DNA of 64,000 nucleotides from the NCBI RefSeq assembly GCF_001314225.1, contig NZ_CP012697.1, positions 2,852,001-2,916,000 on the forward strand, given 5' to 3'. The notes under the pieces are model-generated. The model did no database searches. It was given only the letters and a program-made list of their open reading frames with translations, and was not told where the DNA came from. The translations under genes were made by a program, and so were the position numbers. Source of the DNA: Microbacterium sp. No. 7. GTDB taxonomy: Bacteria > Actinomycetota > Actinomycetes > Actinomycetales > Microbacteriaceae. This document shows positions 53,592-62,441 of the stretch, piece by piece; position 1 is the stretch's first letter, and every line of letters begins with the position of its first letter.

Positions 53592-54960
53592 TGCGACGAC
53601 CCCGAACCCGCCCGACCCGGCACCGGAGCCGCTGGGTTTACACCGGGTGACGATCGAGTTCGACGTCCGCGCCCGCGACCAGGACGAGGCCCGGTACCTC
53701 GTGAGCGAAGTGCTGATCGAAGACCTCGCCGGCCCGCCCGACCAGCTCCGCACCGACGGCGACCGCGTGTTCGGCGAACGGTTCGGCGACGACGTCTCCC
53801 ACATCGTCTCCTGGATCCCGGCCCCAGGCCGCGAGCAGCAGCGGCCGGCTCGGGACTGGGTGTTCGTGCCGTCGAAGGGGTGGGAGCCGTTCGAGGGGAC
53901 GGGGCTGCCGGAGATGGTGGCTGAGATGTTCCCGCCCGAACCCCGCCAGGAGGACTATCTCCTCCCGAACGGGGGCGAGGACGTGGACGGGCTCGAAGAG
54001 GCCCATGCCGTGTGGCGGGATGAGTGTCTCTCGCTCGCCGTCAGCGCGTCCCGGCTGCCCCGCATCCTCACCCGGCTGAAAGAGACCGAGCGGGTGCGTG
54101 ACGGGCTCATCGATCTCCTCGAACGCGAACCCCTCCCGGACGAACCGCAACGGGACGACTACCTCGTGACCGTCTCGCCCGCTTACGAGGGCGAGTACGA
54201 GGACATGCGCTACCGCTCGGATCACGCGCAGTGGCGGGCGGATTTCACCGCGGTCGCGCGACGCCGCGACTACGCCCTGGACGGGCTGCTGGCCGAGGGC
54301 GGGCCGCGCACGATGTACCTGCCGGAGAAGTTCTACCGCGAATGGGTGCCGTCGGATCTCATCGCGATCCACACGCTCCGCGCGCTCGTGGAGCGTGAGA
54401 AGTCCGGCCCGGGCGCCCCGTTGATGGAGCGCACGTGGCGACAGCGCCTGGAATCGATGCTCTACACCACCGACCCGGACGTGCGGGTCATCGACCCGGA
54501 CGACCCCGAACGCGGCGTGATGTATGTGGGGCAGGCGTCGGAAGCGCACGAATGGCTCCCGCCCGGCGTGTATGACGCGACCGGCCGCGACGGGGACGGC
54601 GAGTTCCGGCTCGTCGTCGGCCGCGTCCCGATCGGCGACGGCGTCACCGCCTCCGCGGCGTTTCCCCCGGCCGAGCACGACAGCGCGGCGATGAACGAGA
54701 TCGCCCGCATCCTCGAACACGACACCGAAACCCACGACCCCGCCGCGGTGCTCGCACGGATCAACGACGCGATCCAGGCCACGGGCCGCGTCGGGGCGCT
54801 GCCCGGCGAGTTCGAGAACTACGCGTCATCACCCACGCGGCTCGAGCACGGGGTGCTGCTGAGCGAGCTCCTCGCCGAACGCGAAACCCACCTCGACCCG
54901 CCCTCCGACAACGACCCCGGCGCTGCGCCTCCGAGCCGGGGGCCGGGCCGCGATCTCTAG
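53584..54960 (+). CDS. Large unrecognised protein of the conjugative element
   Basis: A 458-residue soluble protein of unknown function. It starts MSDATTPNPPDPAPEPLGLHR; a region of GDDVSHIVSWIPAPGREQQRPA follows, then long charged helices (LPRILTRLKETERVRDGLIDLLERE) and late DPDDPERGVMYVGQASEAHEWLPPGVYDATGRD. No catalytic motif is evident. A long acidic and Pro-rich composition may suggest a structural or scaffold role in the element. AGGACTCCTC precedes the ATG. An upstream start at 53557 is possible. Confidence 0.6.
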   Translation: MSDATTPNPPDPAPEPLGLHRVTIEFDVRARDQDEARYLVSEVLIEDLAGPPDQLRTDGDRVFGERFGDDVSHIVSWIPAPGREQQRPARDWVFVPSKGWEPFEGTGLPEMVAEMFPPEPRQEDYLLPNGGEDVDGLEEAHAVWRDECLSLAVSASRLPRILTRLKETERVRDGLIDLLEREPLPDEPQRDDYLVTVSPAYEGEYEDMRYRSDHAQWRADFTAVARRRDYALDGLLAEGGPRTMYLPEKFYREWVPSDLIAIHTLRALVEREKSGPGAPLMERTWRQRLESMLYTTDPDVRVIDPDDPERGVMYVGQASEAHEWLPPGVYDATGRDGDGEFRLVVGRVPIGDGVTASAAFPPAEHDSAAMNEIARILEHDTETHDPAAVLARINDAIQATGRVGALPGEFENYASSPTRLEHGVLLSELLAERETHLDPPSDNDPGAAPPSRGPGRDL

Positions 54961-55002
54961 CACACGAACGGCCTGCTGTGCGGGAGCGGTGGCCTGGCGG
55001 GT

Positions 55003-55075
55003 TTGACGATACGGCGCAGGTTCTTGACGATTCCGCGCATCCTGCCCGGGATCGCTCGACCCAGGTACCGGGGCG
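55003..55075 (+). repeat. Sequence similar to the 53433 peptide gene start
   Basis: This stretch and 53433-53505 agree at roughly three quarters of positions; both encode a short basic peptide (T-x-R-R-R-F, I/V-P-R-x-x-P, A-R). Here there is only a TTG start and no close Shine-Dalgarno, and the frame continues into the next gene's region in another frame. It may be a second peptide gene, a decayed copy or a conserved RNA/DNA signal. Confidence 0.35.
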
Positions 55076-55195
55076 GGGTAATGGTGGAGCTCTCAGAGAA
55101 TGCTTGCGAGCGGACTCTCCCCAAGCCCCGGCAGGATCACTGCCGCACCTTCTGGAAGACCTCGTGCAAGCCGCGACGCTACAAGGAGGAGGGGT

Positions 55196-56083
55196 GTGCC
55201 GGTGTCTCGTCTCGACCCTATCGCCTCGCCACTCCCGGCGTACACCCCCGCCACGCTGCACGGCGCCGCAGCAGTGTATGCGGTGGCCGGGCTGCCGGTG
55301 TTCCCGTGCGCGCCGGGAGAAAAGCGCCCACTGACCGAGCACGGCTTCCACGACGCGACCACCGACCTGCGGCAGGTGGAGCGGTGGTGGCGGCGCACCC
55401 CGGAGGCGAACATCGGGATCGCCACCGGAACCGGTGTCGATGTCCTCGATATCGATGTGCACGCGCTGGGCACCGGGTTCCCGGAGCTGCGCTCGCTGCG
55501 GCAGGCCGGCCTCGTCGACGGGTGGGCGCAGGCGGTGCGCTCCCCGTCGGGCGGGCTGCACCTGTACTACCCGAGCGGCCAGGGGCGCGAGCTGCGGTCG
55601 TGGTCACGCGGGCAGGCGCATCTGGATTTCCGGGGGCGCGGCGGCTACATCATCGCCCCGCCCTCCACGGTGCTCACCGAGCACGGCCTCCGCCGCTACG
55701 AGGTGATCGCGCGCGGCCGTCACCCGCGCCCGGTCGACGCGGACGCGATCCGCGACCTCCTCACCCCGACCCCGGAACCCCGGACGCCATCGGCGGCGCC
55801 GGGCGGAGTGGTGGATGCGGGGCGACTGGCGGAGTGGGTGTCGCGGCTGCCGGAAGGCAACCGGAACGCGGGCCTGTTCTGGGCGGCCTGCCGTCTCACC
55901 GAGGCCGGCCTGAGCCTCGCAGAGACGCAGGCGGTGCTCGAGCCCGCCGGGATCGCCGCAGCGTTGGATGCGCGGGAGATCACAGCGACGATCCGCTCCG
56001 CGCACCGCACCACCCAGCTCACCCCCACCCCGCCCACATCGAGCCCGGGCGCCGCGTCTGCGTCGTCTGGGCTCAGGAGATAA
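55196..56083 (+). CDS. Bifunctional DNA primase/polymerase (PrimPol type)
   Basis: A 295-residue PrimPol N-terminal domain protein. Catalytic acids are in DVLDIDVHALG (D-x-D, about residue 84), the histidine motif in SPSGGLHLYYP (about 115), and later GGYIIAPPS is typical. It can start DNA or RNA strands and extend them, useful when the transferred single strand must be converted to duplex. The GTG start has AAGGAGG five bases upstream. It is typical of actinobacterial conjugative plasmids and elements; the protein stops without a helicase domain. Confidence 0.9.
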   Translation: MPVSRLDPIASPLPAYTPATLHGAAAVYAVAGLPVFPCAPGEKRPLTEHGFHDATTDLRQVERWWRRTPEANIGIATGTGVDVLDIDVHALGTGFPELRSLRQAGLVDGWAQAVRSPSGGLHLYYPSGQGRELRSWSRGQAHLDFRGRGGYIIAPPSTVLTEHGLRRYEVIARGRHPRPVDADAIRDLLTPTPEPRTPSAAPGGVVDAGRLAEWVSRLPEGNRNAGLFWAACRLTEAGLSLAETQAVLEPAGIAAALDAREITATIRSAHRTTQLTPTPPTSSPGAASASSGLRR

Positions 56084-56088
56084 CGGTC

Positions 56089-56925
56089 ATGGACGCCCCG
56101 GCCACGTATGACGCCACTGAGCGCCGGGGTGCTGCGCCTGAAGCTGGCGTGTCGCGGCTGGTGATCGGGGTCGCGGTGGCGGGCACGATCCTGCTCGCGC
56201 TGGGCGCGTTCTGGTTGTCGTTCACGACGCTGCAGGATCTCGCGATCCTTTCCGGGATCCCCGCCGGGCAGGCGTGGGTGTGGCCGCTGATCGTCGACGG
56301 CGTGATCCTGGAGGCCACGATCAGCGTCGTCGCGCTGCGCAACTCCGCCCGCACCGCACGCCGCTTCGCCTGGCTGCTGCTGACGGCGGGGGCGGCAGTC
56401 TCGGTCGCGGCGAATGTCACCCACGCGGTGATCGCCGCGGATGCGCGGGTGCCTGCGCTGATCGCGGCGGTAGTCGCGTCGATCCCGCCGCTGGTGCTGC
56501 TCGCGATGACGCATCTCACCGTCGAGCTCACCCGCAACGCCACCCCACGCCCAGCACCCACCACCCCGGCCGACCCAGCCGATCCGCCGCGCGTCTACGA
56601 CCTCCCTCGCTCCGCCGACGCTCACGACGCCGCCACCGGCACCGAAGCCGACGACGATTCTGGTGCCGAGGATGCGGCGGCGAGCTCGGTGGCAGCGCCC
56701 GATCCGCCGCTGGCACCTGTTTCAACGGATCGGATGGATGCGGCACCGGTGGTGGCGCGTAGGTCGCGGTCGGGGCGGGAGGCGGCGCGGGCGCGGGCGC
56801 TGGAGTTGCACCGGAAGGGTGTGCCGTTGCGGCAGATCGCGGCGCGGGAGCAGGTGCATCCGACGACGGTGGGCCGGTGGCTGAACGCACCTGAGTTGCG
56901 ACAGGACGGAGCCGATCATGACTGA
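56089..56925 (+). CDS. DUF2637 membrane protein with C-terminal helix-turn-helix
   Basis: A 278-residue protein. Four hydrophobic helices occupy residues 25-150 (LVIGVAVAGTILLALGAFWLSF, WPLIVDGVILEATISVVALR, FAWLLLTAGAAVSVAANVTHAV, IAAVVASIPPLVLLAMTHL), the DUF2637/SpdB pattern of actinobacterial plasmids. A long Pro/Ala/Asp linker precedes a small HTH: GREAARARALELHRKGVPLRQIAAREQVHPTTVGRWL. It may localise the element to the membrane and bind DNA there. It starts 5 bp after the PrimPol stop and overlaps the next gene by 8 bp. Confidence 0.85.
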   Translation: MDAPATYDATERRGAAPEAGVSRLVIGVAVAGTILLALGAFWLSFTTLQDLAILSGIPAGQAWVWPLIVDGVILEATISVVALRNSARTARRFAWLLLTAGAAVSVAANVTHAVIAADARVPALIAAVVASIPPLVLLAMTHLTVELTRNATPRPAPTTPADPADPPRVYDLPRSADAHDAATGTEADDDSGAEDAAASSVAAPDPPLAPVSTDRMDAAPVVARRSRSGREAARARALELHRKGVPLRQIAAREQVHPTTVGRWLNAPELRQDGADHD

Positions 56926-57352
56926 CCCCACGATTCCCGACCCCACCCGCACCGCCGAAGCGTTCCGGCAGGACGCCGCCCGCCGCCACGAGGCCGCCAC
57001 CGCACGCCGCGCAGCAGAGGCTGCCGAGGGCACCGAGGGTGAGGCGGTGTCGCGGTTGGCGACGCACAAAGATCCCACCCTCGCCGACCCGGATGCACGA
57101 ACGGAGGCTGCCGGTGGCGGGGTGCAGTGGGTGCGCCCGACGGATCTCGCCGCCAGGGCCGGTGGCGCGGTCGTCGATCGGGGTGCGAAGTGGAACGCGA
57201 TGCTGCACGAGGCCGCCCTGGAGGGCATCCGGGAAGGCCGCGCCCAGTTGCAGGAGCGCCTCGCCCGCAGGCAGGACGAGCTTGAACCCGCGGTGACCAG
57301 TCCGGGCCGGGAGCTTGCCCCCGTGGCCGGGCGGACGGGGGTGAGCCGATGA
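56918..57352 (+). CDS. Small unrecognised ICE protein
   Basis: A 144-residue polar, helical, Ala/Arg/Glu-rich protein. The first 60 residues (AFRQDAARRHEAATARRAAEAAEG) look coiled-coil. A central VQWVRPTDLAARAGG and the helical EAALEGIREGRAQLQERLARRQDEL follow. It overlaps the DUF2637 gene by 8 bp, indicating coupling. No known domain. Similar small Arg/Ala-rich proteins follow DUF2637 in other elements, but function is unknown. Confidence 0.6.
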   Translation: MTDPTIPDPTRTAEAFRQDAARRHEAATARRAAEAAEGTEGEAVSRLATHKDPTLADPDARTEAAGGGVQWVRPTDLAARAGGAVVDRGAKWNAMLHEAALEGIREGRAQLQERLARRQDELEPAVTSPGRELAPVAGRTGVSR

Positions 57353-57604
57353 CCCATTCGTCTTCCGGCACCACCCGAGTGCCGGAACACCCGTAGACCC
57401 CCACAACCACTCCGACCAGCAGCCGTCCGGCACGACGCCGGGCACGGCACCCACGGGCCGTCCCCGCGCGGGGCGGGCTGAGGGTTCCGTGCGGCCTTCC
57501 GTACGACGCCCCTGCTGCTGTTCGGGGTGCGGAGTGTTCCGTCGACCGGCTGGGGGTCGTACCTGTCTTTCGTCGACGGATCTTCGTTTCTTTCAGGAGT
57601 CGCT

Positions 57605-58444
57605 ATGCACCCCCACCCAGACCCCCAGTCCGCCCAGCAGCCGGAGCGTGTCCCGGATTTCACGACCGGTGAAGGGCTGCGCATGCTGCTGGCGGAGCTC
57701 AACGAGCACAACGCGTGGGCGACGAGCCCGGTCGCGGCCGAGCTCATGCTCTACGCCACCCAGAAGTACACGCCGATCGCGAAAGCCTGGCATCGCGACC
57801 CGGCCGACGCCGCGTATGAGGCGTTCCTCGCGATGCGCACCCCCACGACCCTCGCCGCGGATGATCCGTGGGCGGTGATCACCCGGGCGGTGGCGCTCGG
57901 CATCGCCGCCGAGGTGCACGCCGACCGGAACATGACCAGCCAGGACAAGGCCCGCCGCCCGTCGAAGCGGCCCGCGGAGGAGCCGATGCGTGCCGGGCAC
58001 TACGAGGAGTTCTTCTACGACGTCCACCCGCACGCCCCGAGCCTCGTGCAGCACAGCGGCGGGGAGGATCATTCCGTCGATCGGGTGATCCGGGCGACGT
58101 GCGTGTTCCTCGTGCTCACCGACTGGCCGGCCCGCCCGGTCGAGCAGGCCGTGGACTACATCGCGCACCGCGTCACCGGGCTCTCCTCCCGCAGCTCCGC
58201 GGTAGAGATCGTGTCCAAAGAACTCCACATCGCCGTCCGCCTCGGCTACACCCCGGAAGCGTGGGCGGCGCTCGTGCGCCTGGTCGTCGGCTCCCAGACC
58301 GGGAAACGCCGCCGCAGCGGCCAGTACGGCCTGTTCGCTCGCGTCCTCCTCGGCGACGACGTCGCCGATCTGCTGCGCGACGAGTCACTCGTCACCGCCT
58401 CCCGCACCGCGTCCGGGATGCAGGAGAGCCGGGGTGGGTCGTGA
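57605..58444 (+). CDS. Unrecognised ICE protein with weak sigma-factor-like pattern
   Basis: A 279-residue protein. A central segment, DPADAAYEAFLAMRTPTTLAADDPWAVITRAVALGIAAEVHADRN, recalls the region-2 pattern of sigma factors (acidic patch, WA motif, Arg-rich helix), and the C-terminal part has a helical region (WAALVRLVVGSQTGKRRRSGQYGLFARVLL). No sigma region 4 is clear. AGGAG lies six bases before the ATG, and it overlaps the ParB-like gene as GTGA. Possible DNA-binding or regulatory protein; low confidence. Confidence 0.6.
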   Translation: MHPHPDPQSAQQPERVPDFTTGEGLRMLLAELNEHNAWATSPVAAELMLYATQKYTPIAKAWHRDPADAAYEAFLAMRTPTTLAADDPWAVITRAVALGIAAEVHADRNMTSQDKARRPSKRPAEEPMRAGHYEEFFYDVHPHAPSLVQHSGGEDHSVDRVIRATCVFLVLTDWPARPVEQAVDYIAHRVTGLSSRSSAVEIVSKELHIAVRLGYTPEAWAALVRLVVGSQTGKRRRSGQYGLFARVLLGDDVADLLRDESLVTASRTASGMQESRGGS

Positions 58445-59547
58445 GTCGCGGGCATCTCGTCCTGGAGCACGCGATCGACGAGATCAGTGTCGGCTACAGC
58501 TTCCGCCGCGACGTCGAGGAGGATCTGGACGAGCTGTGCGCGTCGATCGAACGGTTCGGGGTGATCCACCCGCCCACGGTCACCGAGCAGTACGCGCTGA
58601 TCTCCGGCAGGCGGGTGCTGGCCGCGCAGCAACGCCTCGGCTACCGGGTCACCCCGATCTGGATCGTGCACGGCGTGTCCGACAAGCTCTCCCACGTGCT
58701 CGCGATCCGCGACGAGGAGACCCTCCGCAAAGCGCTGAAACCGATCGAGCAGGCCGAGCTCTACAGCGAACTCAAACAGCTCTACGCCGAGGAGAACGCC
58801 CGCAAGCAGGAAGCCACCCAATTCGGCGCCCACCCCGACAACAGTGAGGCAGCGGCCCCTACTGAGGATGGCGGTGGTGTCGATTCGACACCACCGCAGA
58901 CGGTGCGCGGTGAAGGGGCGAAGACGCGGGTGCGGGCGGCGAAAGCGGTCACCGGGCGGGACTCGCACGGGATGCTCGATCAGGTCGTCGAGCTCAAACA
59001 GATCGCCGCCTCCGACACTGAGCACCCGCAGGTGCGGCAGGCCGCCGCCGAGGCGCTGCTCGAGCTCAACACGGATGGGAAAGTGAACGGCCGCTACCTG
59101 CGCGTGAAACTCCTCCAGGCTGTCACGCTGCTGGAGCAGTGGGCCGGGCACCCCGATGAGCCCGACGCCATCCGAGAGGCGGCAGCCGCTGAACTCCAGC
59201 TCGTGCGGGCGCAGGAGCATCCGAAAGACGCGCTGAAAGAAGCGACCCGCGCGATCGGCCGTCTCACCCCGCTGCGGAAAGACGCTGCGGCGGCGGTGCG
59301 GGAGGGGTGGTCGGATGCGGATCCGCTGCTGCGCCAGAAGCATCAGATCCGCAAGCTCGTCGATCTGCTGCGCCGCGAGCACGGCTGGTGGGAACGCTAC
59401 AGCCCCGAAGACTTCGGCGCCTACGCCGACAGCGAGCAGTGGGAGCTGGTGGAGACCAGCATCGTCCAGGCCGGCCACTTCCTCGATATCGCGCGTACCT
59501 CCCGAGAAACCCGGAACGACGTGGAGGTGGCTGATGCCCACGTTTGA
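58441..59547 (+). CDS. ParB/RepB-like protein
   Basis: A 368-residue protein with an N-terminal ParB-like nuclease/CTPase domain: VGYSFRRDVEEDLDELCASIERFGVIHPPTV and LISGRRVLAAQQRLGYRV (family G-x-R-R-x-x-A-A). A long helical C-terminal half (EQAELYSELKQLYAEENARKQE, then Ala/Arg-rich helices) follows. In the element it could bind DNA for partition, transfer regulation or maintenance. The GTG start overlaps the previous stop, so the two are coupled; the next gene overlaps its end by 14 bp. Confidence 0.82.
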   Translation: MSRGHLVLEHAIDEISVGYSFRRDVEEDLDELCASIERFGVIHPPTVTEQYALISGRRVLAAQQRLGYRVTPIWIVHGVSDKLSHVLAIRDEETLRKALKPIEQAELYSELKQLYAEENARKQEATQFGAHPDNSEAAAPTEDGGGVDSTPPQTVRGEGAKTRVRAAKAVTGRDSHGMLDQVVELKQIAASDTEHPQVRQAAAEALLELNTDGKVNGRYLRVKLLQAVTLLEQWAGHPDEPDAIREAAAAELQLVRAQEHPKDALKEATRAIGRLTPLRKDAAAAVREGWSDADPLLRQKHQIRKLVDLLRREHGWWERYSPEDFGAYADSEQWELVETSIVQAGHFLDIARTSRETRNDVEVADAHV

Positions 59548-60010
59548 GGATCCGAAGCAGGACGCGGACGAGCTCGGCGAAGCCGCTCGCGGCCTGGCGC
59601 ATGCGACCCGGCACATCACCCGCCCGCCCGACACCTACGAGACGCTCGGCGCGCTGCACTATGCGCTCACGAGCGTGCAGCAGTCCCTGAACCAGCTCGC
59701 CTCCTGGCACCACAGCCACAGCGCCCACGCGGCGACCGACGACGGAAACCGCCAGGCCGGGCAGGAGCACGCGGAGAAGGCGAGCGGGTGGTTGCGGCTC
59801 GCAGGCGCCTCCCTCAACCAAGTCGTCTCCCTCGTCATGCGCGCCCAGACCGAGAACGGGCGCATCGCCTGGCACCCAGAACCGGTTACTCCGGCACCTG
59901 ACCGTGACCCGGGGATGGCGGAGGCGCTCCGCGAGCGCGAAGCCGCCCTCGACCCCGAGCCTCCGCCCAGCGGCGACGGGCCGGCTGCCCCGCGGTCGGT
60001 CACCCGCTGA
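59534..60010 (+). CDS. Unrecognised helical ICE protein
   Basis: A 158-residue polar protein: FEDPKQDADELGEAARGLAHATRHI, LGALHYALTSVQQSLNQLASWHHSHSAH, and a Pro-rich tail. Helical content is high; two histidine pairs are present. It overlaps the ParB-like gene by 14 bp. Related sequences occur in actinobacterial conjugative elements beside parB-like genes, but no function is known. Confidence 0.6.
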   Translation: MPTFEDPKQDADELGEAARGLAHATRHITRPPDTYETLGALHYALTSVQQSLNQLASWHHSHSAHAATDDGNRQAGQEHAEKASGWLRLAGASLNQVVSLVMRAQTENGRIAWHPEPVTPAPDRDPGMAEALREREAALDPEPPPSGDGPAAPRSVTR

Positions 60011-60085
60011 CGGCGCGGCGGGGCGTCTCTGGTGGGTGGCGCACCTATCGGCTGACCGTTGTCCCCTCATCGGAAGGCCGTTCCT

Positions 60086-60775
60086 ATGTCGTCACCTCAC
60101 GCCGATCAGCGCCAGCGCAGCCGTCGCCGCCTGATCATCACCCTCATCGCCACCGGCCTGATCCTGCTGCTCCTGACCGGCATCGGCATCTACGGCCTCA
60201 TCACCGGCCCCACCCCGCAAGACCCTGGCGACCCGTCGAACCCGGGCGCCTCGGAGACGCCCGGCACGCCGGGCGAGGAGCCCGGGGCACGGGAGCTGCC
60301 GTCGCTGCCGCGCACGGACGACCCGGAGAAGTACGTGCGGGCGGTCGCGGAGGCGTTGTTCGCGTGGGACACGTTCACGCTCCTCACCCCGGCAGATCAC
60401 CGGGCGGTGCTGATCGAGGACGCCGACCCCACCGGCACCGAAACCCCGGGCCTCATCGCCGACCTCGACGGCTACTTCCCGTCGGCGCAGACATGGCGGG
60501 ATCTGGCCGAGTACCGCACCCGCCAGCACCTCGAAATCGAGGACGTGTTCGTCCCCGAGCAGTGGCACGAAGCGGTCGCCGCCGCAGGCGATGAGATCGC
60601 CGACGGCACGATCGCCTACACCGTTGACGGGGTGCGGCATCGGCAGGGCGTCTGGTACGGCGATGCCGTCTCGAGTGCGCATCCGGTCGCGTTCACCGTG
60701 TTCGTCGCCTGCGAGCCGGTGTTCGACCGGTGCCAGCTGCTGCGCCTGTCCCAGCTCGACAACCCCCTCCGCTGA
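60086..60775 (+). CDS. Single-pass membrane protein of the transfer apparatus (VirB8/TcpC-like)
   Basis: A 229-residue protein. The N-terminus is basic (SRRRLIITLIATGLILLLLTGIG forms the TM segment), then a Pro/Gly/Glu linker, and an external domain of about 150 residues with WDTFTLLTPADHRAVLIE and WYGDAVSSAHPVAFTVFVACEP. The layout, one TM plus an NTF2-like domain, is that of VirB8/TcpC proteins of type IV secretion. Placement before the cell-wall hydrolase supports it. Sequence similarity alone was not enough to be sure. Confidence 0.65.
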   Translation: MSSPHADQRQRSRRRLIITLIATGLILLLLTGIGIYGLITGPTPQDPGDPSNPGASETPGTPGEEPGARELPSLPRTDDPEKYVRAVAEALFAWDTFTLLTPADHRAVLIEDADPTGTETPGLIADLDGYFPSAQTWRDLAEYRTRQHLEIEDVFVPEQWHEAVAAAGDEIADGTIAYTVDGVRHRQGVWYGDAVSSAHPVAFTVFVACEPVFDRCQLLRLSQLDNPLR

Positions 60776-60791
60776 CGAGCCGGTGGTTGTG

Positions 60792-61964
60792 ATGCGGAAG
60801 GTGCTCGTCTTCGCTGTCCTCGGGATGCTGCTCGCGCCGATGCTGGGGCTACTCAGCGTCGGGGTGCTCATGAACCCGGCCGTCCTCCACCAGGCCCACT
60901 GCCTCGCCTCCGGCCTCACCCTCGGCCCCATCCCGGACGAGCTGGAGGTGACCACGAAAGACGGCACGACCTTCACGCTGAACAAGCAGCAGCTCACCCA
61001 CGCGGGCACCATCATCACCACCGGCGCGAACACCCCCGGGGTCGGGCGGGACGGGATCCTGATCGCGCTGATGGCCGCGCTCACCGAGTCCACGCTCCGG
61101 CAGCTCGCGAACACCGGCACCTACCCCGAGTCCGGGGACTTCCCGAACGACGGGAACGGGTCGGATCATGACAGTCTCGGCTTGTTCCAGATGCGCCCCC
61201 AGTCCGGGTGGGGCACGGTCGCCGAGCTCATGGATCCGAAGTATCAGGCGCGCGCGTTCTACGGCGGCCCCGACGGCCCGAACTACCCGTCCCCGCGCGG
61301 GCTGCTCGATATCCCCGGCTGGCAGCAGATGGACAAAGGCGAAGCCGCACAGGCCGTCGAAGTCTCCGCCTACCCCGACCGGTATCAGAACTATGAGCCG
61401 GTCGCGCGCACCATCCTCGACGCCCTCACCCGCCCAAGTGGTGGAGGCGGGGGCGGGGTGCCGGGGGATGAGACGATTCCGGAGACGACGCGGCTGGTGT
61501 TCCCGCTGCCGACGGGCAGCTATACGCGCACGTCGCAGTTCGGGCCGCGCGTCGATCCGATCACCGGAGTTGCGAGTTTCCACTCCGGCACCGACTGGGC
61601 CACCCCGGACGGCACCCCGATCGTCGCACTCGCCGACGGCGTGGTCACGTATGCGGGCATGCTCGGCGGGTTCTCCGGGCAGATCACCATCGAGCACACC
61701 ATCGGCGGTGAGAAGGTCGCCACGAAGTACATCCACATGTGGGCACACGGCATCCACGTCGCCGCGGGCGACCGAGTCACGGCGGGCCAGCACATCGGTG
61801 ATGTCGGCAGCAGCGGCCACTCCACCGGCCCCCACCTGCACTTCCAAGTCCACCCCGGCGGCGGCGCCCAGCCCGCCGTCGACGCCGAGCCGTGGCTCGC
61901 CGGCCACGAGGTCGAGGGCGCCGATGCGCTGACGACTGGGGGTGGCCCGGGCTGCGCGGCCTGA
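60792..61964 (+). CDS. Cell-wall hydrolase with lysozyme-like and M23 peptidase domains
   Basis: A 390-residue exported protein. The N-terminal hydrophobic stretch (VLVFAVLGMLLAPMLGLLSVGVLM) is a signal/anchor. A lysozyme-like domain around residues 80-200 holds ALMAALTESTLRQL (catalytic Glu about 98) and DHDSLGLFQMRPQSGWG. An M23 metallopeptidase domain near 240-370 has FHSGTDWATPDGTPIVALADG and STGPHLHFQVHPGG, whose His residues bind zinc. It opens the peptidoglycan for the conjugation channel, like VirB1/TcpG. Alternative GTG starts lie a few codons upstream. Confidence 0.9.
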   Translation: MRKVLVFAVLGMLLAPMLGLLSVGVLMNPAVLHQAHCLASGLTLGPIPDELEVTTKDGTTFTLNKQQLTHAGTIITTGANTPGVGRDGILIALMAALTESTLRQLANTGTYPESGDFPNDGNGSDHDSLGLFQMRPQSGWGTVAELMDPKYQARAFYGGPDGPNYPSPRGLLDIPGWQQMDKGEAAQAVEVSAYPDRYQNYEPVARTILDALTRPSGGGGGGVPGDETIPETTRLVFPLPTGSYTRTSQFGPRVDPITGVASFHSGTDWATPDGTPIVALADGVVTYAGMLGGFSGQITIEHTIGGEKVATKYIHMWAHGIHVAAGDRVTAGQHIGDVGSSGHSTGPHLHFQVHPGGGAQPAVDAEPWLAGHEVEGADALTTGGGPGCAA

Positions 61965-62047
61965 GCGGAACAAGGTGGATGCGGACCGCGGGGCCGGCTA
62001 CCGCACCTGATCGGTGCCCGAGCCGCCGCCATTGTCAGGAGCCCCGC

Positions 62048-62359
62048 ATGAACCCCTTCGCCCGTGTCCCCGGTTTCGTTGTCGTGTGGGCGGAGAATGT
62101 CTACCCCGATCTCAGCGGTGTCGGCGGCAGATCCACGCTGGTGTCGATCGTCGGGGCGCTGCTCACGTTCGTGCTGATCGTCGCAGTGCTGATGCTCATC
62201 ATCTCCGGCATCGTGTGGGCGGTGTCGTCCTCGACGGGGAACGCGCAGGCCGCGCAGAAAGGGAAAGTCGGGGTGTTCGTCGCGCTCGGCGCCGCGGTGT
62301 TCGCCGGGGCCGCGGTGACGTGGATGAACTTCCTGCTGCGCCTCGGCGACGGCCTTTGA
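62048..62359 (+). CDS. DUF6112 small membrane protein (copy 1, pilin/VirB2-like)
   Basis: A 103-residue protein with two TM helices (VSIVGALLTFVLIVAVLMLIISGIVWAVSS and GVFVALGAAVFAGAAVTWMNFLL) separated by a polar loop with QKGKVG. This is the topology of VirB2-type pilins and of DUF6112. AGGAG is six bases before the ATG. A related gene follows 83 bp downstream. Confidence 0.78.
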   Translation: MNPFARVPGFVVVWAENVYPDLSGVGGRSTLVSIVGALLTFVLIVAVLMLIISGIVWAVSSSTGNAQAAQKGKVGVFVALGAAVFAGAAVTWMNFLLRLGDGL

Positions 62360-62441
62360 ACGCGCGTCTCCGGGGTCGCACCTGTCCAGGTGACCCCATC
62401 CCAGTCCCGGGGTGGGGCGTTCGCCCGCGAAGGAGCCCGTC

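Noticed and set aside
55003..56925. A single 640-codon open frame covering the PrimPol and DUF2637 region
   Set aside because: Its first part overlaps PrimPol in another frame and is low in protein-like content; only the DUF2637 segment (from 56089) is real.
57349..57396. A 15-residue open frame starting in the ATGA after the small helical ICE gene
   Set aside because: Too short and without any support beyond the overlap.
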